From Kandleria vitulina DSM 20405 (GTDB lineage: Bacteria; Bacillota_I; Bacilli_A; Erysipelotrichales; Coprobacillaceae): a DNA stretch of 64,000 bases. Below, piece by piece: positions 27,492 to 35,962 of the stretch (within the stretch, counting starts at the first letter, position 1; each line of letters starts with the position of its first letter). The stretch lies in assembly GCF_000702065.1 (NCBI RefSeq), contig NZ_JNKN01000005.1:1-64000 (forward strand), given 5' to 3'. Below the pieces are notes generated by a model. It ran no database searches and had not been told where the DNA came from. It worked only from the letters and a program-made list of their open reading frames with translations. Position numbers and translations under genes: made by a program.

Positions 27492-28163
27492 ATGAATGCA
27501 TTCATTGAATTCTTAACATTAGATAACTTGACCTACATGCTATTTGGGCTTGTATGGTCAGTTATATATGGTGTCATCGTTGTTCTCGTTGGTACTATTT
27601 TAGGTATCATTGGGGCAGCACTTAAAATTTCTAAACATAAAGTGTTACAGAGCATTGGGGGATTATATACTACAGTATTTATTGGAACACCAATGATGCT
27701 ACAGATTCTCTTCTTTGCAGTAGCTTTACCACAGGCCTTGTCTTTTACAGGGATGCGTTTTGAACCAACAACACTTGGTGTTGTGGCAATGTGTCTTAAC
27801 GCTGGTGCCTACCAGACAGAATTGATTCGTTCTGGGATCTTAGGTGTCGATAAGGGACAGTGGGAAGCGACAGAAACTTTAGGATTATCTTATTTTCAGG
27901 CAATGAGATATGTTATTCTTCCACAGGCCTTTAAGAGAATTATTCCTCCTTTGATTAGTGAATTTATGACATTAATCAAGGATTCTTCTCTACTTTATAA
28001 CATTGGTGCCATTGAATTGACAGCTTCAGCTAGTGTCCTTGGCTCAAGATCAGCAGGTATCATGATTCCATATCTTGATGCTGGTATTATGTATATTGTC
28101 ATTTATCTTATCTTATCAAGAGTAGAAAAGATGGCAGAAAGGAGATTAGCAGTAAGTGACTAA
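27492..28163 (+). CDS. amino-acid ABC transporter permease
   Basis: 223-residue HisM/GlnP-type membrane subunit, about five membrane segments, with FIGTPMMLQILFFA and the ATPase-docking loop GQWEATETLGLSYFQAMRYV. It starts 3 bases after the binding-protein stop and overlaps the ATPase gene by 8 bases, so the three are translated together. Confidence 0.9.
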   Translation: MNAFIEFLTLDNLTYMLFGLVWSVIYGVIVVLVGTILGIIGAALKISKHKVLQSIGGLYTTVFIGTPMMLQILFFAVALPQALSFTGMRFEPTTLGVVAMCLNAGAYQTELIRSGILGVDKGQWEATETLGLSYFQAMRYVILPQAFKRIIPPLISEFMTLIKDSSLLYNIGAIELTASASVLGSRSAGIMIPYLDAGIMYIVIYLILSRVEKMAERRLAVSD

Positions 28164-28893
28164 TTCAATGATAAAGGTCGATCATATTACCAAAACATTC
28201 AATGGCTTTACAGCTGTAAATGATGCGTCCTTAGAAATAGAAAAAGGTGAAATTGTCTGTCTGATTGGTCCTTCGGGATCGGGCAAGAGTACCCTTATCA
28301 GATGTATTAATGGACTAGAACATCCTGAAACAGGAAAGGTCTATATTGATGGAGAAGAGCTTGATCCTAAATCAGGCAACTTCGCACAGATCAGAAGAAA
28401 GATGGGATTTGTATTCCAGCATTTCAATTTGTTTCCTAATATGACAGTATTAGAAAACTTGACATTAGCACCAGTGAAGGTGTTAGGCAAGAGCCAGCAG
28501 GAAGCTGAAGATGTGGCTATGAAATATCTTCAGGTCGTTGGTCTTGTAGAAAAGAAGGATGAATATCCTAATAAATTATCAGGTGGACAAAAACAGCGTG
28601 TCGCTATTGCGAGAGCACTTTGTCTTGAACCTGAAATGATGTTATTTGATGAACCGACATCTGCACTTGATCCAGAAATGGTATTGGATGTATTGAATGT
28701 CATGAAAGAATTAGCAAACGAAGGCATGACGATGATCGTCGTTACTCATGAAATGGGATTTGCGAAAACTGTTGCCAACAGGGTAGTATTCTTAGAAGAT
28801 GGTAAAATCGTCGAAGATACTGATGCAAAAACATTCTATGAAAATCCAGAAAGTGATCGTGCCAAGGATTTCTTATCTAAGGTCATGTATTAA
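28156..28893 (+). CDS. amino-acid ABC transporter ATP-binding protein
   Basis: 245 residues: Walker A GPSGSGKST, Q-loop VFQHFNLF, signature [15 protein letters not shown], Walker [14 protein letters not shown]-loop VVTHEM. The GTG start at 28156 overlaps the permease stop and is 11 bases after GGAG; the ATG at 28168 is the alternative. It is a close relative of the ATPase at 22618-23361, so the two transporter operons probably share ancestry. Confidence 0.93.
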   Translation: MTNSMIKVDHITKTFNGFTAVNDASLEIEKGEIVCLIGPSGSGKSTLIRCINGLEHPETGKVYIDGEELDPKSGNFAQIRRKMGFVFQHFNLFPNMTVLENLTLAPVKVLGKSQQEAEDVAMKYLQVVGLVEKKDEYPNKLSGGQKQRVAIARALCLEPEMMLFDEPTSALDPEMVLDVLNVMKELANEGMTMIVVTHEMGFAKTVANRVVFLEDGKIVEDTDAKTFYENPESDRAKDFLSKVMY

Positions 28894-29999
28894 TGGAACT
28901 CAAAGAATTCAGTGTTGAAACATGGATGACAGACCATGAGCAAGACTGCAAATTTAACTTAGCGGATACCTGTGTATCCGCTTTGACCATAAATGAGCTT
29001 GCCAAGCTTATAGATGTAGATCTACTTTCAAAGATTGGACAAGTATGCCTCGATTATGGACCTATTACAGGTTCTTCTCGTCTTAAACAAGCTATTCTTT
29101 CATTATATAAAAATGGCGATGAAGACAATATCGCCATTACCCATGGTGCCATCAATGCCAATCAGCATGTGATGGATACCATTCTTTCTCCCGGGGATCA
29201 TGTGATCGCCATGACTCCATCCTATGAGCAGTTCTACACTTATCCTGCTTCATTGGGATGCAGCTATACGCTTATTTCCTTGAAAGAAGAAAACCAGTGG
29301 AAACCAACCATCGATGATTTCAAGGATGCAATAAAAAAAGAAACAAAGATGATCATTCTCAATAGTCCCAATAATCCTACCGGTACAGTCATAGACGAAG
29401 CGCTGATGTCATCACTGATTGATTTAGCAAGAGTGCATGATTGTTATATTATGGTAGATGAAATCTACAAGGGATTATCAGAGAAGACACCAACAAGTGT
29501 CTGTGATCTTTATGAAAAAGGGATAGTCACTAACGGACTTTCCAAAATATTTGGTTTTGCAGGTCTTAGACTTGGCTGGGTGAAAGCCAATAAGGAACTG
29601 ATCAAGAAGATCAATTTTAGAAGAGACTATACAATTATTTCTTCAGGTGCCTTCAGTGATATGATGTCCACTGAGATTCTTGAACATACTTCACCAATAT
29701 TAAAGAGAAGTCGAGACATTGTTAAAATCAATAAGCAGATTCTTTCTTCTTGGCTAGAAAAAGAAAATCTTGTCACATGTGTTATTCCAGAAGATGGAAC
29801 AGTATGCTTCCTGCATTATCATCTACCAGTTGATTCAAAGACGCTCTGTAAAGATCTTCAGGAAAAGACCGGGGTATTCTTTGTACCGGGAAGCTGTTTT
29901 GATAAAGAGTATCATCTGCGTTTTGGCTTTACGCAGGATCCTCATATTATTGAAGAAGGTCTTGCTTTATTAAGCAGTTATCTCCATGCATTCCAATAG
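28893..29999 (+). CDS. PLP-dependent aminotransferase, class I/II fold
   Basis: 368-residue transaminase-like enzyme. Seen: LNSPNNPTGTVI, VDEIYKGL (PLP-binding Asp-Glu-x-Tyr), NGLSKIFGFAGLRLGW with the PLP Lys and the phosphate-contacting Arg, and the C-terminal LRFGF with the carboxylate-binding Arg. Its start overlaps the ATPase stop by one base, so it belongs to the transporter operon and probably acts on the imported amino acid. It is shorter than AspC-type enzymes, and some relatives act on arginine-derived substrates. Substrate unknown. Confidence 0.85.
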   Translation: MELKEFSVETWMTDHEQDCKFNLADTCVSALTINELAKLIDVDLLSKIGQVCLDYGPITGSSRLKQAILSLYKNGDEDNIAITHGAINANQHVMDTILSPGDHVIAMTPSYEQFYTYPASLGCSYTLISLKEENQWKPTIDDFKDAIKKETKMIILNSPNNPTGTVIDEALMSSLIDLARVHDCYIMVDEIYKGLSEKTPTSVCDLYEKGIVTNGLSKIFGFAGLRLGWVKANKELIKKINFRRDYTIISSGAFSDMMSTEILEHTSPILKRSRDIVKINKQILSSWLEKENLVTCVIPEDGTVCFLHYHLPVDSKTLCKDLQEKTGVFFVPGSCFDKEYHLRFGFTQDPHIIEEGLALLSSYLHAFQ

Positions 30000-30013
30000 G
30001 AATGCATTTTTTT
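29986..30013 (+). terminator. terminator with stop codon in loop
   Basis: Perfect 9-bp stem ATGCATTCC / GGAATGCAT with loop AATA, then a long T run. The aminotransferase TAG (29997-29999) spans loop and stem. Confidence 0.88.
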
Positions 30014-30056
30014 CTTTTTTTAAATAATATATCTTTTCATAGTAAAAATTATCATA

Positions 30057-30062
30057 TATAAT
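30057..30062 (+). promoter_or_regulatory. -10 element of comN-like gene
   Basis: TATAAT with a weak -35. Its place means an ATG at 30066 would be upstream of or at the transcript start, which supports the later start at 30090. Confidence 0.5.
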
Positions 30063-30089
30063 AATATGTTGTTAAAGGATGTGAAACGG

Positions 30090-30377
30090 ATGAGAATCAA
30101 TACAAAGAAGGCTTGGCCTTATGAAATTAATTTCATTGTACATACGAAAGCCTTCGAGTTTGAAAATGAAGGGATTCAAAGAGTCAACGCTGATGATATC
30201 AAATCATTCCTTTTAGAGGTTAAGTGGAAAAACAGAACATTTATTGAGTACTGTGACGCTGTTGACGACATCATGTCTCTACAGTTCTCTGACGTATTCG
30301 ATTTCTTAAGAGCGAAAGTTATTGTGGATGCTCGCAATAAGGATTTAAGTGATTTTAATGATCTAATTTTCAAATAA
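30090..30377 (+). CDS. ComN-like post-transcriptional regulator family protein
   Basis: 95-residue acidic cytoplasmic protein. The central VNADDIKSFLLEVKWKNRTF followed by DDIMSLQFSDVFDFLRAKVI resembles the small post-transcriptional regulator family (B. subtilis ComN, encoded near recJ-apt-relA); I recognise it by pattern and gene order only. AAAGGA lies 10 bases before the ATG at 30090; an ATG at 30066 is in frame. It is followed by its own terminator, then recJ. Confidence 0.6.
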   Translation: MRINTKKAWPYEINFIVHTKAFEFENEGIQRVNADDIKSFLLEVKWKNRTFIEYCDAVDDIMSLQFSDVFDFLRAKVIVDARNKDLSDFNDLIFK

Positions 30378-30398
30378 CTGCTTGGGCAGTTATTTTTT
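30373..30398 (+). terminator. terminator of comN-like gene
   Basis: TAACTGC / GCAGTTA stem, loop TTGG, then TTTTTT. The stop codon forms the base of the 5' arm. Confidence 0.85.
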
Positions 30399-30411
30399 AT
30401 TGAGGTGAGCT

Positions 30412-32037
30412 ATGAAATATACGATTGAAGCATTAACGAAAACTGAAGATATCATGAGAGATTATAAGGTCAATTCATTATTGGCTAAGGTGCTTGAAAG
30501 CAAGAATATGGATTTAGAGGATTATCATGCTTTAATTAATCCGAAGCTGACTTATCATGACTTCTCTCTTTTCTCTGAAGGAGAAATGGCAGTGGAACGT
30601 ATTAGAGAAGCGATTGATCAGCATGAGAAGATCTGTATCTACGGTGATTATGATTGTGATGGCATATTGGCAACTGCAATTATGGTACAGGCTTTTCATG
30701 AGTTGAATGTCAAGGTAGGATACCATATTCCTAATCGTTTTGAAGATGGCTATGGCTTAAATGTCAGACGTGTAGAACAGATGGCAGATAAGGGATATAG
30801 TCTTATCATTACGGTAGATAATGGCATTAAATCTTTTGATGCAGTAGAAGCGGCTAATAATAGAGGAGTAGATGTCATCATAACGGACCATCATACTTTT
30901 GATGAGGATGACTATCCTGATGCTATGAGTATTGTGCATACAAAACTCTCGCAGGATTATCCATTCAAGGAAATCTGTGGTGGCTTTGTAGCCTATAAGC
31001 TTGCAGCTACATTGCTTGGTCATCATGATCCTTATTTATATTCGTTGGCTGCATTGACAACAGTTTCTGATATGATGCCTTTACTAGATGAAAATCGCTC
31101 ACTTGTAAAAAGAGGACTTTCTTTTATGGAAGCCCATCATTATCCTCAGCTGGATCTGCTTTTAGGTAATCAGAAGTATTCAGCAACATCATTAGGATTT
31201 AGTGTAGCGCCCAAGATCAATGCTTTTGGTCGATTGCCAGAGATGGTGAATCCTAATAATCTTGTTAAGTATTTTCAAAAACAGGTTGACCCGATGTTCT
31301 TAGAGGCAGTGGCCAAGAATGCAGGGACAATCAATTCAAAAAGACAATCACTTACTAATAAGTACTATGAAGAAGCTTTACAGGTTCCTCATGATGATTT
31401 CCTTTATTATAGTTCAAGCAACATCCACGAAGGTGTCGTTGGTCTTGTCGCAGGAAAATATGCAAGAGACTACAATCGTCCTTCATTTGTCATGAATTAT
31501 GATGAAAAGACAGGTATCCATAAAGGAAGCGCACGAGGTGTGGAAGGCTTTAATCTCTATGAGTTCTTTACAGCTCATAGCGATTTATTGAAACAATATG
31601 GCGGTCATGCGATGGCTGGCGGCTTTAGTGTTGATGAAGATCATTTTGACTTATTGAAACAAGCGATAGAAGAAGAAATCGTCGGACGCAGTTTTGAAGC
31701 AAGTCAGGAAGTAATCCCTTTAACAAATGAAGATTTAACAATCGACAACGTTGAATCACTGGATGCTTTAGAGCCTTTTGGTCAGGGCAATGAAGCACCG
31801 AAGTTTATTTTGAAAGATGTTTTATTTGATGATATTAGACAGTTATCTTCAGGTAAACATTTACGATTAGATAAACATCTTTCAGGATGTGATCTTGCTT
31901 GCCTTTACTTTTCACAAGGTGAGCGCTATGAAGAACTTAAGCGAAAAGGACCTATTACATGTGTAGGGAGCTTAAGTATCAATGAGTATAGAGGTAAAAA
32001 AAGTATCAATTTTATCATTGATGACATTCTCATGTAA
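30412..32037 (+). CDS. recJ: single-stranded-DNA-specific exonuclease RecJ
   Basis: 541-residue 5'-3' ssDNA exonuclease for recombination and mismatch repair. DHH phosphoesterase motifs: ICIYGDYDCDGILATAIM (II), ITVDNGIKS, ITDHHTF (DHH) near residue 155. The DHHA1 motif GGHAMAGGFS is near 400, and the OB-like end follows. It is close to E. coli RecJ in length and lacks the long C-terminal domain of the roughly 780-residue Bacillus enzyme. It lies upstream of apt and relA as in other Firmicutes. Confidence 0.93.
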   Translation: MKYTIEALTKTEDIMRDYKVNSLLAKVLESKNMDLEDYHALINPKLTYHDFSLFSEGEMAVERIREAIDQHEKICIYGDYDCDGILATAIMVQAFHELNVKVGYHIPNRFEDGYGLNVRRVEQMADKGYSLIITVDNGIKSFDAVEAANNRGVDVIITDHHTFDEDDYPDAMSIVHTKLSQDYPFKEICGGFVAYKLAATLLGHHDPYLYSLAALTTVSDMMPLLDENRSLVKRGLSFMEAHHYPQLDLLLGNQKYSATSLGFSVAPKINAFGRLPEMVNPNNLVKYFQKQVDPMFLEAVAKNAGTINSKRQSLTNKYYEEALQVPHDDFLYYSSSNIHEGVVGLVAGKYARDYNRPSFVMNYDEKTGIHKGSARGVEGFNLYEFFTAHSDLLKQYGGHAMAGGFSVDEDHFDLLKQAIEEEIVGRSFEASQEVIPLTNEDLTIDNVESLDALEPFGQGNEAPKFILKDVLFDDIRQLSSGKHLRLDKHLSGCDLACLYFSQGERYEELKRKGPITCVGSLSINEYRGKKSINFIIDDILM

Positions 32038-32072
32038 GCATGATAATACTTCTCATGATAGATAAAGTTTGA

Positions 32073-32078
32073 TATAAT
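32073..32078 (+). promoter_or_regulatory. -10 element of apt
   Basis: TATAAT in GATATAATGTG, 26 bases before the apt ATG; the -35 region (TTCTCA) is weak. Confidence 0.5.
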
Positions 32079-32103
32079 GTGCAGTGTACAGGAGGAACGT
32101 TTT

Positions 32104-32622
32104 ATGGATTTAGAAAAATATATAGCTGCTATCCCTGGATTCCCAAAGGAAGGTATTATTTTTAGGGATATTACACCAATGTTACAGGATCCTGAAGCAT
32201 TCAAGGAAACAATCAATGTGATTGTCAATTATGCAAAGGATAAGAATGTAGATGTTGTTGTTGGACCAGAAGCAAGAGGATTCTTCTTCGGTTGTCCTGC
32301 GGCTATAGCTTTAGGAGCAGGTTTTGTACCTGTGAGAAAGCCAGGAAAATTACCTAGAGAAACAATCAGCAAAAAATATGATTTGGAATATGGATCAAAT
32401 GAAATCCATATGCACAAGGATTCAATTAAAAAAGGACAGAGAGTTTTAATCGTTGATGACTTACTTGCAACAGGTGGAACGATCGAAGCAACAATTGAAC
32501 TTATCGAACAGATGGGTGGTATCGTTGCTGGTATTGCATTTGTTGTAGAATTAAAAGACTTAAATGCAGCAGAACATTTAAGAGCAAAAGGTTACGATGT
32601 GTTCTCTATTGTAACTTACTAA
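32104..32622 (+). CDS. apt: adenine phosphoribosyltransferase
   Basis: 172-residue purine salvage enzyme (adenine + PRPP to AMP). Seen: N-terminal [37 protein letters not shown], and the PRPP loop [13 protein letters not shown]. Typical length once the start is set at 32104 by AGGAGGA; an upstream in-frame ATG at 32077 lies within the promoter. Confidence 0.97.
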   Translation: MDLEKYIAAIPGFPKEGIIFRDITPMLQDPEAFKETINVIVNYAKDKNVDVVVGPEARGFFFGCPAAIALGAGFVPVRKPGKLPRETISKKYDLEYGSNEIHMHKDSIKKGQRVLIVDDLLATGGTIEATIELIEQMGGIVAGIAFVVELKDLNAAEHLRAKGYDVFSIVTY

Positions 32623-32623
32623 T

Positions 32624-32649
32624 AAAAAGAGACGATTGTCTCTTTTTTC
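32624..32649 (+). terminator. apt terminator
   Basis: AAAAAGAGAC / GTCTCTTTTT, loop GATT, followed by T. Confidence 0.88.
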
Positions 32650-32674
32650 ATAAGAAGAAGGAGGTTGGCTAGTT

Positions 32675-34891
32675 ATGGAAATAAAAGGTGCAAAAGATCA
32701 GGTGACATTTGAGGATGTTAAAGCGCTCGCTTCTACATATATCACAAATCCTGAGTCGTTGGCTCTCATTCAGAAGGCCTATGACTACATTATGGTCATG
32801 CATGATGGACAAAAAAGACGTTCTGGGGAACCATATACTATCCATCTCATCTGGGTTGCATACATCTTATGTACACTACAGACTGGTCCAGTCACAATAG
32901 CTGCTGGGCTATTGCATGATGTCATGGAAGATTGTGACGTTCCTCGTGAAGAAATGATTGAACGTTTTGGAGAAGAAATTACAACGCTTGTAGAAGGGGT
33001 TACCAAGATCAATAAGATGCCATACATGGATGAATCCGAAATCTATGCGGAAAATCATCGTAAGATCTATATCGCTATGGCCAAGGATATCCGTGTCATC
33101 CTTATTAAATTGGCGGATCGTCTCCATAATATGCGTACATTAGAGTTTATGCCGCCAGAAAAGCAGCAGCGTATTTCAAGAGAAACAATGGAAGTCTATG
33201 CGCCAATTGCGCATCGACTAGGGATCAATGACATTCGTGTCGAACTAGAAGATTTATGTCTCTACTATCTTGATCCAACAGCTTATCATGAAATAGTTGA
33301 ACTGCTTGAACAAAAGAAAAGCGAAAGAAAAGAACATGTCGATATGATGATGAAAGAAGTCAAGGCTTTACTTGATGAACATCATGTCTCATATCGTATG
33401 AAAGGTCGAGCTAAGCATATTTATTCCATCTACAAGAAGATGGTCATCAAACATAAACGCTTTGATGAATTATATGACCTCAATGCTTTACGTATTATCC
33501 TAGATGACCATGTCAATTGTTATGAAGTACTAGGATTGATCCATGAAAGATATCGTCCACTTCCAGGAAGATTCAAGGATTATATTGCCATGCCAAAGCC
33601 AAATATGTATCAGTCGCTTCATACGGCTGTCATTGGAGCGGGCGGACAAATCTTTGAAATCCAGATTCGTACGGAATCAATGGATCAGCTTGCTGAGCGT
33701 GGGGTTGCTAGCCATTGGCGCTACAAGGAAGGCAAGAACTATTCGGCAAGCAGAGAACAGAAAGAAATTGGTGAAAAGCTGCAGTGGCTTAGTGATTTTA
33801 TTGCCTTGAGTGATGAAATCAAAGATGAAAAGGCACAGGAGTATTATGATACTTTAAAGAGAGATATCTTTGAAGCCAATGTCTACGTGTTAACACCACA
33901 AGGAAAGATTATTGAACTTCCTAATGGTTCTACACCAATAGATTTTGCTTATCGTATTCATACTGAAGTAGGCCATCATGCGGTTGGTGCACTTGTCAAT
34001 AATGTCATGGTACCAATTGATACTAAGCTAAAGACAGGAAACATCTGTGAAATCAAGACCAATAAGAACTCTGGTCCAAGTGAAGACTGGCTGAAGTTTG
34101 TCAGAACAGCGAGTGCACGTAATAAGATCAGATCTTATATCATGAAAAGAGATGCTGAAACGAAGAAGGAAATCATCGAAGAAGGTAGACGTCTTCTTAA
34201 AGAAGAAATCAAGCTTCGTGATTTAGATGAAAAGATCTTCATGGCACCAGATACCTATAAGAATTATTTAGGGTCATTTGGCGCAAGAAATTTTGAAGAT
34301 CTGCTTATCATCTTAGGAAAGCGTCAGGCAGCGCCAGCAACGCTTCTTGAAAAAGTTCAGCCGACAAAGAAAAGCTTCTTTGATAACTTATCTAAGATGC
34401 TTAAGAAGAATCAGAATACGGCTATCATGAACAAGAAGAATGAGAAGTCCATTGGTATCAATATAAGCAATATTACAGGATTAAAGATGCAGATCAGTAA
34501 ATGCTGCTCACCAATTCCAGGTGATTCCATTGTGGGATTTGTCTCAAAAGGACAGGGGATCAAGGTTCATCGCAGTGATTGTCCAAACGTTCAGAATGTC
34601 GATAAAGGACGTCTTATTGATGTCTATTGGGATTATACAAACCTTGAAAATAAGAAATATAATGTCGATCTAGAAATCGTTGGCTTAGATCGTCCTAATC
34701 TTCTTAGTGATGTTGTTACCTGTTTAGGCCAGGTCAATGTTAATATCATGAATATCAATGCTGGCATCAAAGATCTAGATGCTAATATCAGATTAACTCT
34801 CGCTGTAGAAAATGCTGAAATCTTACAGATTACAATCGATAATCTTAAAAAGATTCAAGGTGTTGCGACAATCAAGCGAGTTATACATTAG
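32675..34891 (+). CDS. relA: bifunctional (p)ppGpp synthetase/hydrolase Rel
   Basis: 738-residue long RSH protein controlling the stringent response. HD hydrolase domain about 35-190 (GLLHDVMEDCD, KLADRLHNMRTL); synthetase domain about 235-350 (GRAKHIYSIYKKM, RFKDYIAMPKPNMYQSLHT, FEIQIRT); TGS about 395-460 (VLTPQGKIIELPNGSTPIDF); zinc-finger-type region with ISKCCSPIPGD near 610; C-terminal ACT domain. Both catalytic halves look intact. AAGGAGG precedes the ATG. An unknown gene follows 8 bases later. Confidence 0.95.
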   Translation: MEIKGAKDQVTFEDVKALASTYITNPESLALIQKAYDYIMVMHDGQKRRSGEPYTIHLIWVAYILCTLQTGPVTIAAGLLHDVMEDCDVPREEMIERFGEEITTLVEGVTKINKMPYMDESEIYAENHRKIYIAMAKDIRVILIKLADRLHNMRTLEFMPPEKQQRISRETMEVYAPIAHRLGINDIRVELEDLCLYYLDPTAYHEIVELLEQKKSERKEHVDMMMKEVKALLDEHHVSYRMKGRAKHIYSIYKKMVIKHKRFDELYDLNALRIILDDHVNCYEVLGLIHERYRPLPGRFKDYIAMPKPNMYQSLHTAVIGAGGQIFEIQIRTESMDQLAERGVASHWRYKEGKNYSASREQKEIGEKLQWLSDFIALSDEIKDEKAQEYYDTLKRDIFEANVYVLTPQGKIIELPNGSTPIDFAYRIHTEVGHHAVGALVNNVMVPIDTKLKTGNICEIKTNKNSGPSEDWLKFVRTASARNKIRSYIMKRDAETKKEIIEEGRRLLKEEIKLRDLDEKIFMAPDTYKNYLGSFGARNFEDLLIILGKRQAAPATLLEKVQPTKKSFFDNLSKMLKKNQNTAIMNKKNEKSIGINISNITGLKMQISKCCSPIPGDSIVGFVSKGQGIKVHRSDCPNVQNVDKGRLIDVYWDYTNLENKKYNVDLEIVGLDRPNLLSDVVTCLGQVNVNIMNINAGIKDLDANIRLTLAVENAEILQITIDNLKKIQGVATIKRVIH

Positions 34892-34899
34892 GAGGATCT

Positions 34900-35682
34900 A
34901 TGAAGAAAAAAATTATTACTCTTATATCAATAATAGCTGTCGTTGCCCTGATTGTGGCAGGTGGTCTTTATGCTAAAGATAAGTTTTTCAGTAAACCTTA
35001 TGATGAATGTTTTGAGCTTATTCATAAGATTGAAAAACAATATGATAGTCAGGGAAACATCTATGCCAATCTTGATAAGGCTGTAAAGAAGTATGCACCT
35101 GAGGCTAAGGTAGCAGTGGAAGAAGAACGCTTTGTAAAATATGAAAACGTATGTAAAAATGGTGGGTCAGTTTTCTTCTACTTTAATGGAGATCAAGTAG
35201 TAGGCACTTGCACGAAGCATCAAAGTAAACATTTTAAATATAGTTCTAGAGCTTATAAAGTTTATCATGATGCTCTTCATGTGGCTTCTACATTAAAAGA
35301 TGGTGTCGTATTAAATAATGAATCACTTCAGGAAGCGACATTCTATTATGAAAATGGGTTATCACATATGTCTTATCCAAAGATGAAAATCAATGGACAA
35401 GAGTATTCTATTGTTCCTTATTATGATGAAGGAACACATCTGATCAGTGTTCTTGGCGTAAAGAACTTTAAGCCATTTGAAAATGATGGACAGACTTTAA
35501 AATATGTGACAGATGGTGATGCCTACTATGATTATGATCATCAGGAATGGTATATCACTTCTAGCAATATTTCTATTAATCTTGAAGGAAAGACAAGAGC
35601 TTCTATCCTTCAGGAATTGTCACAGTATTCAAAGGTTAAGGTGAAGGCTGAAGACAATATTGATCTATCTGTCAAAGACTAG
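34900..35682 (+). CDS. membrane-anchored protein of unknown function
   Basis: 260 residues: N-terminal membrane anchor (KKKIITLISIIAVVALIVAG, about 2-25), then a hydrophilic domain rich in Tyr, Lys and Asp, probably outside the cell. No cysteine lipobox and no recognised domain. Possible beta-rich segments are GGSVFFYFNGDQVVGTC and EWYITSSNISINLEGK. It lies 8 bases after relA with AGGAGG at the start, so it is probably cotranscribed with it. Function unknown. Confidence 0.65.
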   Translation: MKKKIITLISIIAVVALIVAGGLYAKDKFFSKPYDECFELIHKIEKQYDSQGNIYANLDKAVKKYAPEAKVAVEEERFVKYENVCKNGGSVFFYFNGDQVVGTCTKHQSKHFKYSSRAYKVYHDALHVASTLKDGVVLNNESLQEATFYYENGLSHMSYPKMKINGQEYSIVPYYDEGTHLISVLGVKNFKPFENDGQTLKYVTDGDAYYDYDHQEWYITSSNISINLEGKTRASILQELSQYSKVKVKAEDNIDLSVKD

Positions 35683-35709
35683 CTATTTGAAAATTCGTTT
35701 GTCTTTTAA

Positions 35710-35738
35710 TTGCAATTTACAATATCTTGCATTATAAT
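35710..35738 (+). promoter_or_regulatory. promoter of hisS-aspS T-box operon
   Basis: TTGCAA (35710-35715), 17-base spacer, TATAAT (35733-35738). Confidence 0.75.
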
Positions 35739-35744
35739 TTTGAC

Positions 35745-35943
35745 AGATTCTATGAAGAAGATTAAATAGTGGAATTTTTACAGAGACGTCGTGGCAGGTG
35801 GAAACGATGAAAAAGAAGCTATGGGACACTTTGGAGAATGCGAATGCACGTGATCTCGCGTTAAGAGAAAAAGCGCATGGAAACATGAACTAAGGTGGTA
35901 CCGCGTTACTAACATGACGTCCTTAGAATAAGGACGTCTTTTT
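35745..35943 (+). ncRNA. T-box leader with overlapping Asp and His codons
   Basis: Stem I begins near GATTCTATGAAGAAG. Its specifier side reads TATGG-GAC-A-CTTTGGAG, where GAC (35825-35827) occupies the position held by TAC in the tyrS T-box, and CAC (35827-35829) overlaps it. Antiterminator motif AAGGTGGTACCGCG at about 35892-35905. Terminator GACGTCCTTA / TAAGGACGTC (35916-35938) with T run. It controls hisS and aspS, the two matching synthetases. Confidence 0.88.
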
Positions 35944-35962
35944 ATTTTGAAAGGAGACTTGT

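Noticed and set aside
21050-29999. The two ABC operons as a recent tandem duplication
   Set aside because: The ATPases are similar, but binding proteins, permeases and leaders differ clearly, so any duplication is old.
32077-32103. Upstream start for apt
   Set aside because: The ATG is at the -10 element and would precede the ribosome site.
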